Source: Colias croceus (taxonomy: Eukaryota > Arthropoda > Insecta > Lepidoptera > Pieridae). Taken from it: 64,000 nt of DNA. The stretch is taken from contig NC_059544.1 in NCBI RefSeq assembly GCF_905220415.1, positions 5,582,501-5,646,500 on the forward strand. Reading direction: 5' to 3'. A program made the position numbers and the translations under genes. How positions within the stretch are numbered: position 1 is the first letter of the stretch; each line of letters opens with the position of its first letter. The notes under the pieces were generated by a model. It had not been told where the DNA came from and did no database searches. It was given only the letters and a program-made list of their open reading frames with translations. Positions 60,501-64,000 of this stretch are shown piece after piece.

Positions 60501-63500
60501 AAATATATCTGGGGCTCCGTCAGAACTTGAAGCTGATTCGTCCAAAGACATAAATTGCCAAGGTAGGTAATTGAAATAAATTGTCCAAGAAATGAATTAG
60601 AGGCCTAAATTAATACAGATATCAATGGTCTTTTCTATTTTAATATCTTCAGATGACGAATTTCAAGATGCAAGTAATCCTTTGTGCCCTTCAATGAGTC
60701 TGGCGGTAATTAAAGCTAATGAAATTGTGGGATCAGGTGAGTATATCACTTCCCTACATAGAATGTTATTGCAAATTGAAGTAATTTATGGGGAATATTA
60801 ATTAAATTCTTATGCAACTAGATGTGGAATCTCCAGCTGCGCCTTCATACTCTCCACTGACTCCGCTTCTGACTACGCAAAAAGCCATGTTACGACATGT
60901 AAGTCGTAACTTTTTGCGTAGCCAAAGCAAAGCAGTTACGACATGTAAGTCAGAAATACGAGTAGTGACTTCTATTTTGTATTCTTCTTTATTCAAACAC
61001 GCAAGAAAATAAGCTGACTAAGATACCAATGACTGCTATGACTCTAATGATCTATTTTGATTGTTCTTGCCAGGTGTTGAATCTCCAGCTGCCCCAGTAT
61101 ATTCTCCGCTTACTCCTCTTACTACACGGAAAGAAGCTGAAAACAATAATTCACCAATGCCGCCAATGTCACAGAGTACATTAGAGCTGTTGGAAACCCT
61201 AAACGAAGATTTCTTTACAGTTAGGCATGAGTATGATGAGTTCGCAAAAAGACGCCAAAGTAATGGAATTAGTAAATGTAGTAACCTTAAAGAAGACTGA
61301 GACTATGACGACGATACAGACTGATTATGTACCTGACAGTGGAGCAGAAACTGATGCATCGCACTCATATGTAAAGCAAAAAAAGGGTATCGCAATCCCC
61401 GAGAGTCACAGGTCGGAGAATGAAACTATAACAGAGGGTTTCTTTGAAAATCATGTTGCTATAGTACACGATAATCCAACTAGATCTGACAGAACCACAC
61501 AAATAATACACAATGAAAACCCACCCATTGTTACAAATGCTGTTCATAACGACATAACGGTTGGTGAAATAATTAAAACGTGTCAAAGTTCTGATCCTCA
61601 AGCTTTTCACCCCGAAGCTGAAGCTGCTTATCCCGTTACTGTTGTTGTTGTGTACGTTACAAGAAGTAGGCTCGAGCCTTATTAATTTTATTAAGAATGA
61701 TCTGAGGGATGGCGTGGAGAATTTAGTTTTATGTAGCGATTGTTGCGGGGGACAAAATAGGAATATCAAAATAGTTCTCTTTATTATTTAATTTAATACC
61801 TCAAGACTGTCACGAGTTATATAATACCCTTATGGGAAGTAGCTCTATCAACTAAGATGTTGATGGATACGGGCCAACTCTTGATTTTAACTTAGATGAT
61901 GACAGAAATTGATATACACGCTGATTATTTCGCTATTCTTTCTATATTTTATTCTTATTTATGGCGTTTATACCTGATTCCGTTAGTTTTATGATTGAGG
62001 TCAATAAATATGTAACTTCTTGACAAAAACACTTGTTTTTTTTTTGTTTTATAACTTATTTTTTAGTCGATGGTTAGTTTTGAGTCCTTTCTGAGAAAGT
62101 TAGAAAAAATACCTGTCTTTGTAAACTTAAGTTTAATTGTAAGGACTCAACCCACACTTTACTTAATATCTTAACATATAATCAAAATATATTACTATAT
62201 TGATGACCAATTAAATAACACATAATATCTTCTTGATAATAACGAGAAAAAAACTGTAAAATGTAACTTAATGTTAGAGAAATTACATCAGAAACTTCAA
62301 ACGCAATTATCTCCAAAGTCATTTATTGTGGATTGAGTCCTTTCTGCTTAACTACGTCCATTTATGGTATAATTGATGGTAATTTTCATTATTTCGGCAC
62401 ATAAACATTAGGTTATTTAGTCAATAATAATAAAAAGACCAATAAATAATTACCGTTTTTCAACTTTCCGCAAAATTTTACATTTTGTAAAACTTTAAAA
62501 GTTAAAAGTTACTCGACTAAAGTATGACATAATTACTGTTATATTTCGAATATTTATCGGTCAAATTATTATTGGATGGACTTTAAATATTCAGTAATTC
62601 ATAAGCTATCAACTAAATAGTCGTTTATGCAGATTTGAACTATATTTGCGTTACAATGAGCCAATTTCCAACCGGCGGTGATTTGGCACAGATCTGTGCC
62701 CCGACAGACTACGGGTACAAAATTTTTGGCACAGATCTGTGTTCCGACAGACAAGGGTTTAATCTTGGGCTTTACAGTCAGCTAGTTTTATTACATGATA
62801 CTTGAACAAACAGAAATACCTCTTAGTAAATAAAATACGTAATAATATGTATTCTGTTTATAACAAAAAAAAAATCTAACATGAACAGAAATATAATAGT
62901 AACAAAACTTTTATACCTGAGCAGTGTCATAACTGAGTGTGCTGGCTTTATGGTTAAGTTGTTGCAATCTCTGTTCGGCTTGAGGTTCAGGTTTTGTACG
63001 CAAGAGATCTGGGACAAGATCATGTGTACATGCTGGAACTCTGCCCTCTGTGAGTCTAGCAAGTTCCTCGTCACGTTCACAGCCAAGTTGTAAAGGTAAT
63101 ACCACTACAGATCTCAGTGATGGAGCTAACTCTGCTTGTAGAATTTTACTTAGGCCCGTTAACTAAAAATTAGACAATGAAAGTTATTATTTCTTTTATG
63201 TTGATACGTAAATTTCAAATACTTTACAATAAATCCTTTTAAAAATACAAACACAGCAACTGTAACTTTTATTCTAAGTAAGACCAACCTGCTTCTGGGC
63301 TTAATTACTGAAAAAGAATTTATTATTTATTACTTACATGTCCTGATAAAATAGCATAATTATCGAGGAAGCTTGGCCAATGGATAGTTTCATATTCAGT
63401 TTCTAACTTTGTTATTAGAGCTTGAATTGCACTTTTCAAATCATTAACTCTGTTTAATATAGCATGTAAAGTTGCTTCCAATTGTTTTTCTTCTCTTTGC

Positions 63501-63502
63501 AT
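54505..63502 (-). CDS. MED8: Mediator complex subunit 8
   Basis: MED8 is part of the Mediator head module, which links activators to RNA polymerase II. Exons are 63502-63338, 63162-62917, 55030-54934 and 54743-54505, GT-AG throughout, total 747 nt and 248 residues; human MED8 is about 268. The start MQREEKQLEATLHAILNRV matches the family N-terminus, followed by WPSFLDNYAILSGHL. Exon 2 carries RDEELARLTEGRVPACTHD and VPDLLRTKPEPQAEQ. Exon 4 carries IADTHALVTAVGTGKGL, a Gly/Pro/Met-rich linker, and the conserved end IKTNIKSANQIHPYQR. Intron 2, about 7.9 kb, contains a Helitron-like element, a TIR element and a 3.3 kb transposon with its own decayed gene on the opposite strand. Its 3' end faces that of CCT4. 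Confidence 0.96.
55856..56159 (+). mobile_element. Lep1-type Helitron-like element, copy 4, in MED8 intron 2
   Basis: It starts TCTATACATATAATAAATCT after A and ends GGGCGAAAGCTAG before T. Compared with copies 1 and 3 it lacks about 150 bp between AATTTTTT and the 3' end. Confidence 0.83.
57597..58362. mobile_element. TIR element of the CGCACACCGAGGGC type
   Basis: The right end in reverse reads AAAGCCGGCCAAGTGCGAGT then CGCGCACCGAGGGCTTCGTAC, a very common lepidopteran repeat end. The left end AACTCGCACACCGAGGGCTC is a shortened copy of it in inverse orientation. The interior has a GACAGACAGACAGACAGATG run and GGGTTCTGGACCCTTAAA. No ORF. Confidence 0.65.
59890..61791 (+). pseudogene. Decayed multi-exon transposase gene inside the MED8-intron transposon
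   Basis: ATG at 59890. Small phase-1 exons follow one another with good GT-AG borders: 59890-59962, 60135-60200, 60497-60562, 60653-60736, then alternative fifth exons from 60822 or 61074. They encode an acidic N-terminus (RRIDRILLNALEHKVTD, EEDMEEISAAKTT, DDEFQDASNPLCPS) and a Pro/Ser segment (ESPAAPVYSPLTPL). The frame ends at 61300. A neighbouring frame (61227-61685) carries DYVPDSGAETD. A third frame up to 61791 carries QEVGSSLINF and LVLCSDCCGGQNRN, like the central DDE region of insect transposases, but stops soon after. So the gene has frameshifts and has lost most of its catalytic core. It could instead be a live host gene using the N-terminal exons only; that is less likely. Confidence 0.65.
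60822..61130 (+). repeat. Duplicated exon pair ESPAAPxYSPLTPL
   Basis: 60822 onward and 61074 onward both follow an AG in phase 1 and encode (D/G)VESPAAP(S/V)YSPLTPL. The first copy runs into CTACGCAAAAAG, mirrored 25 bp later by CTTTTTGCGTAG, and TTACGACATGTAAGTC is repeated twice. It cannot splice in frame onto the second copy through the visible donor, so the two are alternatives or the first is dead. Confidence 0.7.
62690..62757. repeat. Tandem palindromes TTGGCACAGATCTGTGCC
   Basis: The palindrome GGCACAGATCTGTGCC at about 62694-62709 recurs imperfectly (GGCACAGATCTGTGTT) about 38 bp later, each followed by CCGACAGAC and a purine-rich stretch. It lies in MED8 intron 2, just outside exon 2. 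Confidence 0.7.
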
Positions 63503-63700
63503 TGCGATATATTATGTATCCGTTAAGCACTAATATGTTCAAAGTTTTACTGCGATTTAATATTCAAAATGATACCTTTTAAAATACGACGATTCTACTT
63601 TTTTTCTATTTTCACTTTTCGACAATAAAATAGAAACAGGCATTTGACAAATGACAATTGACATGAGACATCTAGAGCACAGATAACTAACCTATATATT

Positions 63701-63712
63701 CACAGAGCAAGT
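63701..63712 (-). promoter_or_regulatory. Shared upstream 12-mer, copy at MED8
   Basis: CACAGAGCAAGT lies 199 bp upstream of the MED8 start, preceded by TTTGACAAATGACAATTGAC (from 63643) and AACTAACCTATA. Same word and same orientation relative to the gene as at COX20 and TRF. Confidence 0.45.
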
Positions 63713-63904
63713 ATTTATCTAGATGAAAACAGATCTTGTATTTACGTGCATCATAATAATAATATAATTCATACATATATGGGGCAAATACTCCACAATC
63801 CACATGTATGAATTTGCTACGGATTGTTGGAGTTTGGCAAGCGTGCAGACCAAAGAGTAGTATAATGCAGACGCGGGAATAGGCATTAACGTGGCATTAA
63901 CTTT

Positions 63905-64000
63905 ATGGCCTGACCCACAGATGACCGCACTACGCACGTAACTACGCGACGCGATACGGCCGCGGGGCCACATATTTGCCGTGTCATGTCGCGTAGTTAT
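63905..64000. mobile_element. Partial inverted-repeat element cut by the window end
   Basis: GTAACTACGCGACGCGATAC near 63938 is mirrored by GTCGCGTAGTTA at the very end, around a GC-rich centre (GGCCGCGGGGCC). It looks like one end of a MITE, but the right border lies outside. Confidence 0.4.

Larger units (their letters stand above)
59076..62359. mobile_element. 3.28 kb DNA transposon with 33 bp TIRs and ATTT target duplication, in MED8 intron 2
   Basis: The left end GGACGTAGTTAAGCAGAAAG continues for 33 bp that are perfectly inverted at 62327-62359. ATTT flanks both ends (59072-59075 and 62360-62363). Copies of ACTCAAYCCACA occur inside both ends (about 59098, 59224, 62147). The element encodes a plus-strand multi-exon gene whose last part has a transposase-like SDCCGGQNRN motif. 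A 4 bp duplication and intron-containing transposase are reminiscent of Sola-type elements, but I cannot settle the superfamily by eye. Confidence 0.88.

Noticed and set aside
61227..61685. 152-codon plus-strand ORF as an independent gene
   Set aside because: It overlaps the transposase exons one frame over and its content fits the middle of the same decayed transposase, so it was folded into the pseudogene.

Overview
The window looks like nuclear DNA of a moth or butterfly (Lepidoptera). It is AT-rich, has intron-split genes with GT-AG junctions, and is full of short interspersed elements typical of that order: Lep1-type Helitron-like elements ending in CTAG, mariner, hAT and Harbinger-type MITEs, and CR1/Jockey-type LINE fragments. 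No bacterial gene organisation, rRNA, tRNA or CRISPR array was seen.

Five complete host genes can be assembled exon by exon; every phase closes and the products have normal family lengths. (1) A xanthine dehydrogenase (XDH) of 1348 residues on the minus strand, 34312 to 16898, in 8 exons, with large transposon-filled first and last introns. (2) COX20, a cytochrome c oxidase assembly factor, minus, 44770-44130, 2 exons. (3) A TBP-family factor most like TRF1, minus, 47661-45637, 6 exons. (4) CCT4/TCP1-delta, plus, 48838-54199, 11 exons. (5) MED8, minus, 63502-54505, 4 exons. TRF and CCT4 are divergent, CCT4 and MED8 are convergent. A lone first exon of a second XDH lies at 8472-8398 (minus), so the left 8.4 kb is probably intron 1 of a tandem XDH paralogue that continues outside the window.

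Layout: 1-8.4 kb, gene-poor and rich in repeats; 8.4-8.6 kb, first exon and promoter of the second XDH; 8.6-16.9 kb, intergenic repeats; 16.9-34.4 kb, XDH with two LINE fragments in its introns; 34.4-44.1 kb, intergenic DNA with fold-back elements, a 1 kb TIR element and a Helitron-like element; 44.1-63.5 kb, a compact housekeeping block. MED8 intron 2 (about 7.9 kb) carries a 3.3 kb DNA transposon with perfect 33 bp terminal inverted repeats, an ATTT target duplication and a decayed multi-exon transposase gene.

The genes do not form one pathway. XDH acts in purine breakdown, uric acid and pteridine metabolism; COX20 in respiratory complex IV assembly; TRF and MED8 in RNA polymerase transcription; CCT4 in cytosolic protein folding. 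The most notable non-genic signals are an identical 12-mer upstream of COX20, TRF and MED8 in the same orientation relative to each gene, the MED8-intron transposon, and a repeated element with a terminal hairpin and 173 bp fold-back arms present twice around XDH.
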